A stretch of DNA of 64,000 nt from Streptomyces cyanogenus (GTDB taxonomy: Bacteria > Actinomycetota > Actinomycetes > Streptomycetales > Streptomycetaceae), in contig NZ_CP071839.1 of NCBI RefSeq assembly GCF_017526105.1, forward strand, positions 7,044,001 through 7,108,000, in the 5' to 3' direction. This document shows, one piece after another, positions 18,106-26,983 of the stretch (position 1 is its first letter; each line of letters begins with the position of its first letter). The notes beneath the pieces are model-generated. The model was given only the letters and a program-made list of their open reading frames with translations. It was not told the origin of the DNA and ran no database searches. A program made the translations under genes and the position numbers.

Positions 18106-18560
18106 CTAGCGGGCGGCGTAGACGGTGAACGAAATGGTCGTGACGCAGGGGCTGATGGGGATGCTGCTGCCGAGGGCGAGCAGGATGCCGCCCTCGATCG
18201 AGACCACGGCGAAGACCACGCTGAGCAGCGGAAGGAGCACCGGGGAGGCGGTGATGCGTGCGGCGGCGGCTGCCGGGGTCACGACGAGGTCAGGACCAGC
18301 TGTGCGCCGACGACCTGCACCGGGAGGGCGACCGCGAGGCCGAGCAGATCATGAAGGCGAGTGACAGGCGCCGCACCGGCACGCCTCGGTCCTCGGCGAC
18401 GTCGGGGTCGGCGCTCGCGAAGGTCAGCGGCCGCCACATGACCGCCAGGGCGAGGAGTACGACGGCGGACGTGCCGAGCAGCCACGTCGTCTGTGGGGTG
18501 TCGACGGCGACGATCTGCCCGGCGAGGAGGCCGTACGTCGACTGACGCGAGTGATTGGTG
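18106..18560 (-). pseudogene. relic of a metal (zinc) ABC transporter permease
   Basis: The minus strand reads YGLLAGQIVAVDTPQTTWLL, LALAVMWRPLTFASADPDVA, RGVPVRRLSLAFM, then VVGAQLVLTSS and a stop. In another frame it continues VTPAAAARITASPVLLP, VVSIEGGILLALGSSIP, ISFTVYAAR. This is the C-terminal half of a ZnuB/TroC-type permease, broken by at least one frameshift near 18290 and lacking the first helices and any partner ATPase or binding-protein gene. Confidence 0.7.
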
Positions 18561-18625
18561 CGGCGGCTGTGGCGGCCTGCGGGGCCGGTGTCACCGCTGT
18601 CCACGTCAGAGGGCGGACGGCGATA

Positions 18626-19330
18626 TCAGCGGCTCGTGTCGGCGTCACCTTCGTCGTTCGGAGGGTCTCCCTGTCTCCTGCCGCCCGGAGGGGAGCCGTC
18701 CCCGTGCTCTTCCAGCAGTTCGAGGAGCGCGGCATCCGCTCTCCTCTGATCTTCCCTCGTCAGCTCGACCGGTGCGTTGTTGTAAACGGTGTAGTGGTCT
18801 GGATCGATGATGTTGGCGGCCCTCAAGATGAACGTCAGCAGGGGGCGCCAGCCCTTACGGTGGCCGACCCGCACCTGTATCTGGGCCTTGTAGTCACGGG
18901 CCTCCGGGAGGAATCCGGAAAACGGTGCCTCGAACTCGAGGAAGAGCTGTTGCGCTTCTCTGCCGGGCACGACGAACCCCGCCGGCAGCTTCGCCTCCTC
19001 GTCCGGCCCCGGTTGGAGCCGGGACGGGGAGGACACCCACAGGAGCGGCAGATGAGAGGCGGGCTCATCGGGGAAGGTCAGGATGAGGTCCTGCACGACG
19101 ATCGGTTTGGGACCGGTGTTGTGCAGGACGAGCGGCAGTCGTAGGCGTGCCGTGGAACCGTGGACGATGGCCGCGAAGGAATGAGGTTCCCACGCCTGCA
19201 GGCGTCCCTGCCGGGCGTTGAGCCACCAGAACGACGCGACGGTGAAGACCAGTGCGCAGACTGACACCACACTGGCGCCGGTAAGCGATGAGGACGCGAT
19301 CTGATCCGCCGCGACCGTCAGCGGAACCAC
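18626..19330 (-). CDS. hypothetical single-pass membrane protein
   Basis: The 234-residue product has one strong membrane helix (about residues 15-37) near the N-terminus, so most of the chain is probably on one side of the membrane. The body reads as a beta-rich domain (LRLPLVLHNTGPKPIVVQDL, then YKAQIQVRVGHRKGW). The C-terminal 45 residues are charged, with a helix (DQRRADAALLELLEEH) and a disordered tail. I do not recognise a family. The start at 19330 is the first in frame and has no strong Shine-Dalgarno. Confidence 0.6.
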   Translation of the reverse strand: MVPLTVAADQIASSSLTGASVVSVCALVFTVASFWWLNARQGRLQAWEPHSFAAIVHGSTARLRLPLVLHNTGPKPIVVQDLILTFPDEPASHLPLLWVSSPSRLQPGPDEEAKLPAGFVVPGREAQQLFLEFEAPFSGFLPEARDYKAQIQVRVGHRKGWRPLLTFILRAANIIDPDHYTVYNNAPVELTREDQRRADAALLELLEEHGDGSPPGGRRQGDPPNDEGDADTSR

Positions 19331-19401
19331 AGAGTCAGTCTGCCAGCCCCGCCGTGGGCTCGCTAACAGGACGAGTGGCCGCCGACAGTCCCCCGAACGG
19401 G

Positions 19402-19749
19402 TCAGAGGTCAGCGAGGAGTACGAGATACCAGGCGACCAGGGCCGCGCATGTCACCGCGGGGAGGAGCTTGGTCAGCCCGTCGCCCTTGCGTACGTGCGT
19501 GGTCACGGCACCGGCGAGCAGCATCAGCAGTCCCAGGCCGGCCAGGCCGCCGCACAGCGGTACTACCAGGCCGAGGGCCACGCCGATGGCGCCCGCAAGC
19601 TCCAGCCCGCCGATGACCCGGTAGGCCGCGGTGGTGAAGCCGGCGTGGGCGGCCAGCTCGGGCATCGGACCCAGGGCCAGGATCTTGGCCGCGCCCAGCA
19701 GGGCGAAGATCAACGCGATGAGACAGGTCAGCGGGGCGAAGAGGATCAC
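19402..19749 (-). CDS. DoxX-family membrane protein
   Basis: The GTG at 19749 overlaps the stop of the upstream ligase gene (GTGA). The 115-residue product has four hydrophobic helices, with the DoxX-like pattern LLGAAKILALGPMPELAAHAG, YRVIGGLELAGAIG and VVPLCGGLAGLGLL. DoxX proteins are small four-helix membrane proteins with poorly defined redox-related roles. It is the last gene of the catabolic operon that runs from 25480 down to here. Confidence 0.78.
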   Translation of the reverse strand: MILFAPLTCLIALIFALLGAAKILALGPMPELAAHAGFTTAAYRVIGGLELAGAIGVALGLVVPLCGGLAGLGLLMLLAGAVTTHVRKGDGLTKLLPAVTCAALVAWYLVLLADL

Positions 19750-21779
19750 GAGACGCCTTCGGGGCTGTTCGGGCGGCGGGTCTCGCGGCGTTCGGCTCCC
19801 AGGCCGGCGAAGTAGGCGATCAGGTCGGGGTTGTCGACCGCGGAGGGATTGACGACCTGCTCGGCGGGGGCACCCTGGAGGAGGCGCTTGACCGGGACCT
19901 CGAGCTTCTTGCCGGTCTTCGTGTGCGGGATGGCCGGCACGGCGAGGATCTCGTCGGGGACGTGGCGGGGTGAGGCGCCGGTGCGGAGCGCGTCGCGGAT
20001 CTTCTCGCCCAGGGACTCGTCCAGAGCGACCCCGTCGGCGAGGACCACGAAGAGCGGCATCCAGTAGCCGCCGTCGGGTTCCTCCGCACCGATGACGAGG
20101 GCCTCGGCGATCTCGGGGAGGCGTTCGACGATGTCGTGGATGTCGGCGCTGCCCAGGCGTACGCCGTTGCGGTTGAGGGTGGCGTCGGAGCGGCCGTGCA
20201 CGATCACCGAGCCGTGGGAGGTGAGGGTGATCCAGTCGCCGTGCCGCCACACGCCCGGGTAGGCGCCGAAGTAGGCGTCGCGGTAGCGGCTGCCGTCGGG
20301 GTCGTTCCAGAAGTACAGCGGCATGGACGGCATGGGCCGGGTGACGACCAGTTCGCCGACCTGGTCGACGACCGGCCGTCCCGCACCGTCGTACGCCGCG
20401 AGCGCCACGCCGAGGTTGGGAGCCGACAGTTCACCCGCCCACACCGGGGTGGTGGGGGCGCTGCCGGCGAAGCCGGAGACGACGTCCGTGCCGCCGCTGG
20501 TGGAGGCCAGCTGGACGCCTGCGCCGACGTGGTCGCGGACCCAGGGATAGGCGGAGGCGGGCAGGGCGGAGCCGGTGCAGCCGATGACGCGGATCGCCGA
20601 CAGGTCGTGCACGGCGGGGTCGACGCCGAGCTTGGCCATGGCCAGCAGGTACTGGGGACTGGTGCCGAAGACGGTGACCTTGTGGCGGGCCGCCAGCTCC
20701 CACAGGACGTCCGGGCGCGCCACCGGCGCGGGGCTGCCGTCGTAGGTGCAGGTGGCGGCACCGGTCAGCAGGGTGGAGACGACCAGGTTCCACATCATCC
20801 AGTGGGTGCTGGTGTACCACAGCAAGCGGTCACCGACGCCCAGGTCACAGTGCAGGCCGAGGGTCTTGAGGTGCTCCAGCAGGACGCCTCCGTGACCGTG
20901 GACGATGCCCTTGGGCAGCCCGGTGGTGCCGGAGGAGAAGACGATCCACAGCGGGTGGTCGAACGGCACCGGGGCGATGGCGAGGTACTCGGCGCGGCCG
21001 GCCGCGTCCTCCCAGGGAACCGTCAGCCTCGCGGCCCGGGTCGCGGGCCACGCAAGGCCCAGGTGATCCACGAGGACCGTGGCCTTGAGCGTGGGAAGGG
21101 CGGCGGCGAGGTCGAGGGAGGCGGCACGGCGGTCGTGACGGGTGCCGTTGAAGAGGTAGCCGTCCGCAGTGATGAGCACCGTGGGTTCCAGCTGGCCGAA
21201 GCGGTCGGCTGCGGCCTTGGGCGCGTAGTCCTGGCCGCACACGGACCACACCGCGCCCAGGCTGGCGGTGGCGAGGAAGGCGATGACCGCGTGAGGGGTG
21301 TTGGGCAGGTAGCCGACCACCCGGTCGCCCTGGCCGACGCCCAGGTCGCGCAGCGTGGCGGCGACGGAGGCGACCTGGGCGCGCAGCTGACGGCCCGTGA
21401 TCTCGTAGGCGGCCCCGGTCTCGTCCAGTGCGGTGATCGCGGGTGCGTCGGGGTGCAGGTTGCGCAGCGCGTGGTGGGCGTAGTTGAGGGTGGCGCCGGG
21501 GAACCAGCGTGCGCCGGGCATGGTCTCCTGGGCCAGCACCCGCTCGTACGGAGTGGTGGCGTCGATGTCGAAGTACTCCCACACCGCGGCCCAGAATCCT
21601 TCCAGGTCCGTGACGGACCAGTGGTGCAGGGCCTGGTAGTCGGTCGGGTCCGGAATCCCTTCGGCGCCCTGGTGTCGGGCGCCCCAGCGGGCGAAGTCCG
21701 CGATGCGGCTGCCGGCGGCCGCTTGGGGGTCGGGCGGCAGGAAGGGCTCCGGACAGGGCGTGGAGTGCGGGGTGGTCAT
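19746..21779 (-). CDS. acetoacetate-CoA ligase-like acyl-CoA synthetase
   Basis: The 677-residue protein belongs to the ANL ligase family. It shows LWIVFSSGTTGLPKGIVHGHG (about 275-295, the P-loop-like motif), GCTGSALPASAYPWV, STSGGTDVVSGFAGSAP and GRSDATLNRNGVRLG. It ends with PHTKTGKKLEVPVK, which carries the catalytic Lys. Length, the N-terminal FADFARWG-like segment and the STSGGTD motif point to acetoacetyl-CoA synthetase. It would activate acetoacetate with ATP and CoA in the cytosol. Here it would use a product of the aromatic pathway encoded just upstream. It follows the hydroxylase gene after 16 bases. Confidence 0.88.
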   Translation of the reverse strand: MTTPHSTPCPEPFLPPDPQAAAGSRIADFARWGARHQGAEGIPDPTDYQALHHWSVTDLEGFWAAVWEYFDIDATTPYERVLAQETMPGARWFPGATLNYAHHALRNLHPDAPAITALDETGAAYEITGRQLRAQVASVAATLRDLGVGQGDRVVGYLPNTPHAVIAFLATASLGAVWSVCGQDYAPKAAADRFGQLEPTVLITADGYLFNGTRHDRRAASLDLAAALPTLKATVLVDHLGLAWPATRAARLTVPWEDAAGRAEYLAIAPVPFDHPLWIVFSSGTTGLPKGIVHGHGGVLLEHLKTLGLHCDLGVGDRLLWYTSTHWMMWNLVVSTLLTGAATCTYDGSPAPVARPDVLWELAARHKVTVFGTSPQYLLAMAKLGVDPAVHDLSAIRVIGCTGSALPASAYPWVRDHVGAGVQLASTSGGTDVVSGFAGSAPTTPVWAGELSAPNLGVALAAYDGAGRPVVDQVGELVVTRPMPSMPLYFWNDPDGSRYRDAYFGAYPGVWRHGDWITLTSHGSVIVHGRSDATLNRNGVRLGSADIHDIVERLPEIAEALVIGAEEPDGGYWMPLFVVLADGVALDESLGEKIRDALRTGASPRHVPDEILAVPAIPHTKTGKKLEVPVKRLLQGAPAEQVVNPSAVDNPDLIAYFAGLGAERRETRRPNSPEGVS

Positions 21780-21795
21780 GGTGTGGTGTTCCTCG

Positions 21796-23403
21796 TCAGG
21801 GTGCGGGCCGGGCTTCGGCGGGGCGGCGGGCCGTGTGCAGCAGGGGAGCCCAGGCGGCGGCGTCGGTGAAGTCGCCGGTGCCGGTGGGGACGGTGTCCAT
21901 CACGACGCGGTCCGGGCGCAGCAGGACGGCATCCGCCCGGCCGCGTGCCAGCCAGGCGGCCAGCGTGCCGTCGTCGGCCAGGTCGCCGACATGGATCACG
22001 GATGCGCCCAGGGGCGTGGCCACGCCCGTCATCCGTGCCGTGGGCGGCAGGGCGGTCAGCACGGCGAAGGAGTCTCCGAGGATGTCGTCGAGGCGCTGTC
22101 GCCTGCCGTCGACGATCACCCAGGGTTGCGGGCAGAAGGTGCCGGCCAGTGAGCGGCCGGTCAGCCGGGGGCGGCGTCGTACCAGCGGATTGGCGGTCAG
22201 TGCGGGACTGAGGTCGCGGCTCACCGCCGCGGTCACACCGGGGATGCGGCAGGCCGCGCCCACCACGGCCCGGCGGATGGCCGCACCGCGGTCCTGTCCG
22301 CCGGTCATGGCCCAGCCGACGGCGACCGCGACACGGATCACGTGGCGGGCGTGCGGCTTGCGCTCCTGCTGGTAGGTGTCCAGCAGTCGGTCGCCCGCGC
22401 CCTGCTGAAGGACGCGGGCGAGTTTCCAGGTGAGGTTGCGGGCGTCGCGCAGGCCCGCGCACAGGCCCTGCCCGATGAAGGGCGGGGTGAGGTGGGCCGC
22501 GTCGCCCAGCAGGAAGACGCGTCCACGGCGCCACCGGTCGGCGAGGCGGGCCCGGAAGGTGTACCGCGCCTGCCGGATCACCTCGAAGCCGCCGCCCCCG
22601 CCCCCGTGGGCAGCGGACGGCAGGTCGACCCAGGGGGCGACCAGCTCGCGCAACTGCTCCAGCCCTTCCGGGCCGTCCAAGGACTCACCCTCGGCCAGCC
22701 GGAACTCCCAGCGGTAGCGGTCCTCGCCGACTCGCATGAAGGTGGCCGGGCGAGTGGGACAGCAGATCTGCTCGGCGCCTTCCCAGGTGCGCACCGGGAG
22801 ACTGGTGCGCACGTCGATGACCCGCCAGCTCTCCTCGAAATGCAGGTCCTCCCACACGGCCCCGATGGCGTCGCGGGTGATGCTGCCCGCGCCGTCGCAG
22901 CCGAGGACGGCGTCGGCCCACACGTGCTCGTCCTCGTCGCTGCCGTCGCGGCGGAAGGTGACCCGGACCGGAGCCGTTCCGTCGGTGTCCTGGCTGACGG
23001 ACACGACCTCCACCCCGCCCCGCAGCTCGCACTCGGGGCGACGGGCCAGGGCGTCGCGCAGCAGCCGTTCCAGCTCTGGCTGGTCGAACATGCTGGTCTG
23101 CGGGAAGCCGTGGTGGCCGTGCGGGGACCGTGGGAACTCGGCGATCACGCGGCGCCGGGCGTCCAGCAGCCGCAACCCGGGCGCCGGCCTGGCGAGGGTG
23201 GCGAACTCCGCGTGGACGCCGACGCTCTGCAGGATCCGGCGAACCTCGTCGTCCACGACGACGGCGCGCGGCAGGGGGTAGATGTCCCGGTGGCGTTCGA
23301 GGAGCAGGCTGGGCACTCCGTGCCGGGCGAGCAGGAGCGCGGCCGTGACTCCGACGGGTCCCGCGCCGATGATCACTACCGGTCTCCGGGATGCGGCGCT
23401 CAC
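21796..23403 (-). CDS. FAD-dependent aromatic hydroxylase (MhpA-like)
   Basis: The 535-residue protein starts with VVIIGAGPVGVTAALLLARHG (FAD Rossmann GxGxxG at about 12-17). It contains LGCDGAGSITRDAIG (DG motif) and GDAAHLTPPFIGQGLCAGLRD, the second FAD signature characteristic of 3-(3-hydroxyphenyl)propionate hydroxylases and relatives. It is a single-component NAD(P)H flavin monooxygenase expected to add a hydroxyl ortho to a phenol hydroxyl. The start overlaps the stop of the FAH-family gene by 4 bases (ATGA). The exact substrate is not readable. Confidence 0.88.
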   Translation of the reverse strand: MSAASRRPVVIIGAGPVGVTAALLLARHGVPSLLLERHRDIYPLPRAVVVDDEVRRILQSVGVHAEFATLARPAPGLRLLDARRRVIAEFPRSPHGHHGFPQTSMFDQPELERLLRDALARRPECELRGGVEVVSVSQDTDGTAPVRVTFRRDGSDEDEHVWADAVLGCDGAGSITRDAIGAVWEDLHFEESWRVIDVRTSLPVRTWEGAEQICCPTRPATFMRVGEDRYRWEFRLAEGESLDGPEGLEQLRELVAPWVDLPSAAHGGGGGGFEVIRQARYTFRARLADRWRRGRVFLLGDAAHLTPPFIGQGLCAGLRDARNLTWKLARVLQQGAGDRLLDTYQQERKPHARHVIRVAVAVGWAMTGGQDRGAAIRRAVVGAACRIPGVTAAVSRDLSPALTANPLVRRRPRLTGRSLAGTFCPQPWVIVDGRRQRLDDILGDSFAVLTALPPTARMTGVATPLGASVIHVGDLADDGTLAAWLARGRADAVLLRPDRVVMDTVPTGTGDFTDAAAWAPLLHTARRPAEARPAP

Positions 23404-24338
23404 GTCGCGTCCGCCACAGCGGTCCGCTGCTCGCCCAGGTCGATCCGCCCGTCGGGGGTGGCGATCGTGGCGGTGACGAGGTCACCGTCGCGCAGGTACA
23501 GGGGGTTCTTGGCCTGGCCGTTGAAGAACGCCTTCCATTTCAGCGCGGGCGGAAGCAGCGCGGCGATCTTCTCGACCGGCTTGGGCGGGGCCTTCAGGGC
23601 CGTGCCGCCGGGCGTACCGGTCAGCAGCAGGTCGCCCGGGGCGAGGGTCTGGAAGCGGGCGAGCAGGGTGAGCGCCTGCGCGGGCCGCACGATCATGTCG
23701 GCCAGGGTGCGGTCCTGACGCGTTACTCCGTTCACCGACAGCCGCAGTCGCAGGTCGATCAGACGGTCGAAGTCCTCCGGCTCCAGCAGGGCAAGGTACG
23801 GGCCTGTGGGGGTGAAGGTCGGGTAGGACTTGCTCTCGTAGAACTGGGTCTTGGTCAGCTGGACGTCGCGGGCGCTGACGTCGTTGGTGAGGACGAGCCC
23901 GGCGACGTACGAAGGAAGGTCCTGCTCCTCCACAACTGTGCCCACCGGGAGCGTCGCGCCCATGACGAGGCCGAGCTCGACTTCGTAGTCGAGGAAGTTC
24001 ACGTGCGTGGGGCGGACGATCGTGTCGTGCGGGCCGCTGACCGAGCCGGACGCCTTGCGGAAGAAGGTGGGCGGTATGTCGCCCGTGAAGCCCGAGTCCT
24101 TGGCGTGGCTGCGGTAGTTGACCATCTGGGCGACCACGCGGCAGGGGGTGGTGACCGGAGGCAGGGCCACCAGGTCGGCGACGGGCGTGCCGTTCTCGCC
24201 GGAGGCGGCGGCCTCCTGCACGGCGGCCCGGTCGGCGAGCAGTTCGGCGGTGGTGACCGCCTTGGTCTCGATGCGGACGGCGCGCTCGTCCCGGACGGCC
24301 CACCAGCCGTCGGGGGTGCGCAGAACGTTGGTGCTCAT
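23400..24338 (-). CDS. fumarylacetoacetate hydrolase-family protein
   Basis: The 312-residue protein has the FAH catalytic core: QMVNYRSHAKDSG, FRKASGSVSGPHDTIVRP, FLDYEVELGLVMG (metal-binding Asp/Glu set), LTNDVSARDVQL, YESKSYPTFTPTGPYL and GDLLLTGTPGGTA. Members are Mg-dependent C-C hydrolases or decarboxylases/hydratases. In this operon it would act on the ring-fission product. It overlaps the dioxygenase stop by 4 bases and the hydroxylase start by 4 bases, so the three genes are translationally coupled. Confidence 0.9.
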   Translation of the reverse strand: MSTNVLRTPDGWWAVRDERAVRIETKAVTTAELLADRAAVQEAAASGENGTPVADLVALPPVTTPCRVVAQMVNYRSHAKDSGFTGDIPPTFFRKASGSVSGPHDTIVRPTHVNFLDYEVELGLVMGATLPVGTVVEEQDLPSYVAGLVLTNDVSARDVQLTKTQFYESKSYPTFTPTGPYLALLEPEDFDRLIDLRLRLSVNGVTRQDRTLADMIVRPAQALTLLARFQTLAPGDLLLTGTPGGTALKAPPKPVEKIAALLPPALKWKAFFNGQAKNPLYLRDGDLVTATIATPDGRIDLGEQRTAVADAT

Positions 24339-25480
24339 GAGCTCATCGCTTTCATCAGGCCCAGCAGGCGTGCGGGGTCGAGTTCGTTGTCGCCGCGCAG
24401 GGCCGTCAGGACCTCGCGGAGCTTGGCGGGGGAGGGGTTGGCGCCCAGGAAGTCACGGGTGACCGGTGGTCCCCACTGCGCGAGGCCGCTCGCCGACATC
24501 GGTGCCCATCCGGGTTCGAGCTCGCAGGAGAACAGGTCGCCGTCGGCGAAGTGCTCCAGCATGAAGCGGTCGGGATCCCGCCAGTAGTCGAAGAGCTGGC
24601 TGCCCTGGATGTGTCGGCCGATCCCCCAGCTGCGCCGGTAGCCCCGCTCGGCCAGGTACTCCCCGCCGGCGGCGATCGCGTCGAGGTCGGTGACCTGGTA
24701 GGCGGAGTGGACGTAGCCGGTGCCCGGCCCGAGGTGCAGGGCGAGGGTGTGGTGGTCCACGGGCGTGCTGCCCTGGTCGCAGCGGATGAACGCCATGGTC
24801 GGCCCGCGCTGGCGCTGCCCGTCCAGGAACAGGAAGTCGGACACGATCATGCCAAGGGTGTCCAGGTACCAGTCCAGGGTGCGGGTGAACGTCCTCGTCT
24901 CCAGCACAACGTGGCCGAGGCGCTGGATGCGGGACGGTTCGCGGGGCGGGCGCTGGGTGGTGTTCGTACGACGGCCTTCGATGCCGGTGTTGAGGATCAG
25001 CGGCTGCTGCCCGGGCAGCGCGGGCAGCGGTTCGGCGCAGTGCACCACCCGGACCGGGAGGCCGGAGGGATCGAGCAGGGCGACCGCCTGTCCGCCGCCG
25101 GGGACGTCGATGTCCCGGACGTCATTGCCGGTCGCGCGGGCCAGCCGATCCAGATCGGCCCGTTCAGCCGCGCGGAACGCCGGCCCGAGGAAGCGGGACG
25201 CCTGCCCACGCCGGATGACCATGCACGGGGAGCCCGCGAACGTGCCGCGCAGCCACAGTTCCCGCTCGGTACGGGCGACGATAGCGAAGCCGAAGTCACG
25301 GGCGAACACCTCGGCGCGGTCCAGGTCCGGCTTCTCGAACTCCAGCCAGGCCAGGTCCGCCACTTTGATCACCGGATTCCGGGCTCGTCCGGGGTGTTCA
25401 CCGCGTAGGGCGCCCTGCTCACTGTGGAGGTCCTGGTGGGGCGTCAGAGGACCGCCCTTGTCAACGGGGATGTGGGACAT
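24335..25480 (-). CDS. type I extradiol dioxygenase-like VOC protein
   Basis: The ATG at 25480 has GGAGGACACC upstream and is preferred to an upstream in-frame ATG at 25522. The 381-residue protein has two VOC halves: about 30-150 (non-catalytic, DLAWLEFEKPDLDRAEVFARDFG) and about 185-320. The second half holds the likely iron ligands His in RLGHVVLETR, His in DHHTLALHLG and Glu in DRFMLEHF. This matches catechol 2,3-dioxygenase-type ring-cleavage enzymes with a C-terminal extension of about 60 residues. It heads the operon. Confidence 0.83.
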   Translation of the reverse strand: MSHIPVDKGGPLTPHQDLHSEQGALRGEHPGRARNPVIKVADLAWLEFEKPDLDRAEVFARDFGFAIVARTERELWLRGTFAGSPCMVIRRGQASRFLGPAFRAAERADLDRLARATGNDVRDIDVPGGGQAVALLDPSGLPVRVVHCAEPLPALPGQQPLILNTGIEGRRTNTTQRPPREPSRIQRLGHVVLETRTFTRTLDWYLDTLGMIVSDFLFLDGQRQRGPTMAFIRCDQGSTPVDHHTLALHLGPGTGYVHSAYQVTDLDAIAAGGEYLAERGYRRSWGIGRHIQGSQLFDYWRDPDRFMLEHFADGDLFSCELEPGWAPMSASGLAQWGPPVTRDFLGANPSPAKLREVLTALRGDNELDPARLLGLMKAMSS

Positions 25481-25618
25481 GGTGTCCTCCAAGCAACACT
25501 GCCGTAATGAGGAAATCATCAACTCTGCCGTTTCTCTCCGTCAATAGGTGTAGCCCAAATAATTGAGGATCTCATCAGTAATGGCAGGGTCATCGTTACG
25601 GCGGTTACACTGGGCGGT
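25481..25618. promoter_or_regulatory. divergent promoter region with possible TetR operator
   Basis: The 138-base gap between the divergent operon and TetR gene is clearly more A+T rich than its surroundings. CTGCCGTAATGAGG (25499 on) and the reverse-oriented CATCAGTAATGGCAG (ending at 25587) form an imperfect inverted pair with CTGCC at each outer end; another CTGCCGT lies at 25525. These could be TetR operators. TACACT at 25606-25611 would be a -10 for TetR and would place the transcript start almost on the ATG. Confidence 0.3.
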
Positions 25619-26257
25619 ATGCCGACGTCAGCCCTGCCCAAGAACCGCTTCGAGCGACGCCGTGCCGAGACCCGCCAGGCGCTCGTCCGCGCGGCCCGGC
25701 AGATCCTCGCGGAGACCGGGGACACCAGCGCAAGCATCCAGGCCATCGCCGAGCGCGCCGATGTCGGCTTCGGGTCCTTCTACAACCACTTCGAGTCGAA
25801 GACGGAGCTGTTCGACGCGGCGGTGACGGACGCCCTGGAGGAGTTCGGGCAGGTCATCGACGAGCGCGTGGAAGGCATCGACGACCCCGCCGAGCTGGTC
25901 GCGGCCGGCTTCCGGCTCACCGCCCGGATGGCCGACTCCCACCCGGAACTCATGCGAATCCTGCGCGACCGCGGCCTGTCCCACATCCACTCCGACAGCG
26001 GCCTCGCCCCACGCGCCCTGCGCGACCTGGAGATCGGCATCGCCTCAGGCCGTTTCACCTGCGGCAACGCGACCACCGCCCTGTCCGCCCTGGGCGGCAC
26101 CCTGCTGTCCCTGGTGGCTCTCCGGCTGGACCGCCCGGACCTCGACGGCGACCAGGCTGCCTCCGACCTGGCCGAGATGGTCCTGCGCATGCTCGGCCTC
26201 GCTGCGGACGACGCCCACGAGGTCACCCGTCGCCCGCTGCCCGATCTCGCCCGATGA
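25619..26257 (+). CDS. TetR-family regulator, divergent from the catabolic operon
   Basis: The 212-residue protein has an N-terminal helix-turn-helix domain at about 12-65 (RRAETRQALVRAARQILAE, SIQAIAERADVGFGSFYNHF, KTELFDAAV) and an all-helical ligand domain. Its divergent position next to the aromatic operon makes it the likely repressor, relieved by a pathway compound. There is no Shine-Dalgarno before the ATG, and a possible -10 lies 8 bases upstream, so the mRNA may be leaderless. Its 3' end overlaps the convergent next TetR gene by 35 bases. Confidence 0.88.
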   Translation: MPTSALPKNRFERRRAETRQALVRAARQILAETGDTSASIQAIAERADVGFGSFYNHFESKTELFDAAVTDALEEFGQVIDERVEGIDDPAELVAAGFRLTARMADSHPELMRILRDRGLSHIHSDSGLAPRALRDLEIGIASGRFTCGNATTALSALGGTLLSLVALRLDRPDLDGDQAASDLAEMVLRMLGLAADDAHEVTRRPLPDLAR

Positions 26258-26873
26258 CCTCCCGCACCTGAAGCGCGGCCCTCTGTGGTGCTACGCCGGC
26301 GGCGACGAGGAACGCGGTTGCCGCGGCCTCACCGTCAGGGTCCGCCCACGGGCATGCGGCGTTCTCCTCGGCGAGGGCCAGCATGAGTGCCTCCAGCGCT
26401 TGGGCGAGGACAGGTGCGGGAAGGTGGTCGGCGAAGACGCCTTCGCGCTGACCGCGCCGTAGGGTCGCGACGGCTTCTGCGCGGGCCGGTGCCAGAGTGG
26501 TGCGGATCTCGTCCTCTCCCAGGTGGCGCCGTCCCAAGGCGATGAGCATGCGGTAGTGGTCGCCCACCGTCCATGCCGCCAGCACCATCCGTGTCAACGC
26601 CTCGACCGGGTCGACATCCGCGGTACGGGCTCTGGCGAACGCCTGCCGGAGTTCATGGCCTGCTTCCTGCGTCAGGTCGGCGATCAGCGCATGCCGGCTG
26701 GGGAAGTGTCCGTAGAGGGTGCGCCGGGCGACGCCGGCTGCCTGAGCGATGCTGTCGAGACTCGTGTCGGGGTCGTTCCGCAGTTTCTGCCGGGCGGTCG
26801 CGAGGATGCGTCGGCGGTTGGAGTGAGCATCCTTGCGCTGCACAGTACGGCCCGGGGCGTCGGTCGTCTGCAT
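26223..26873 (-). CDS. TetR-family regulator
   Basis: The ATG at 26873 is favoured because GGAGGGAGA lies just upstream; an alternative is 26891. The product of 216 residues has the TetR DNA-binding domain at about 12-60 (RRRILATARQKL, SLDSIAQAAGVARRTLYGHFPSRHALI) and a helical C-terminal domain with LIALGRRHLGEDE. It lies downstream of, and on the same strand as, the alcohol dehydrogenase, separated from it by a strong hairpin, so its target is unclear. Confidence 0.87.
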   Translation of the reverse strand: MQTTDAPGRTVQRKDAHSNRRRILATARQKLRNDPDTSLDSIAQAAGVARRTLYGHFPSRHALIADLTQEAGHELRQAFARARTADVDPVEALTRMVLAAWTVGDHYRMLIALGRRHLGEDEIRTTLAPARAEAVATLRRGQREGVFADHLPAPVLAQALEALMLALAEENAACPWADPDGEAAATAFLVAAGVAPQRAALQVREVIGRDRAAGDG

Positions 26874-26906
26874 GGTTCTTTCTCCCTCCACGGTTGCCGG
26901 AAAGCC

Positions 26907-26942
26907 GTGGGCGCCGGTGCTCCCTCACGCACCGGCGCCCAC
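26907..26942 (-). terminator. 14-bp perfect hairpin after the alcohol dehydrogenase
   Basis: GTGGGCGCCGGTGC (26907-26920) pairs perfectly with GCACCGGCGCCCAC (26929-26942), with an 8-base loop. It lies between the alcohol dehydrogenase stop and the TetR start, both on the minus strand. It should separate the two transcripts. Confidence 0.7.
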
Positions 26943-26983
26943 TCACCCCTGCCCAGGGTGGCTTGTCGTCCTGCTGACGGGCG

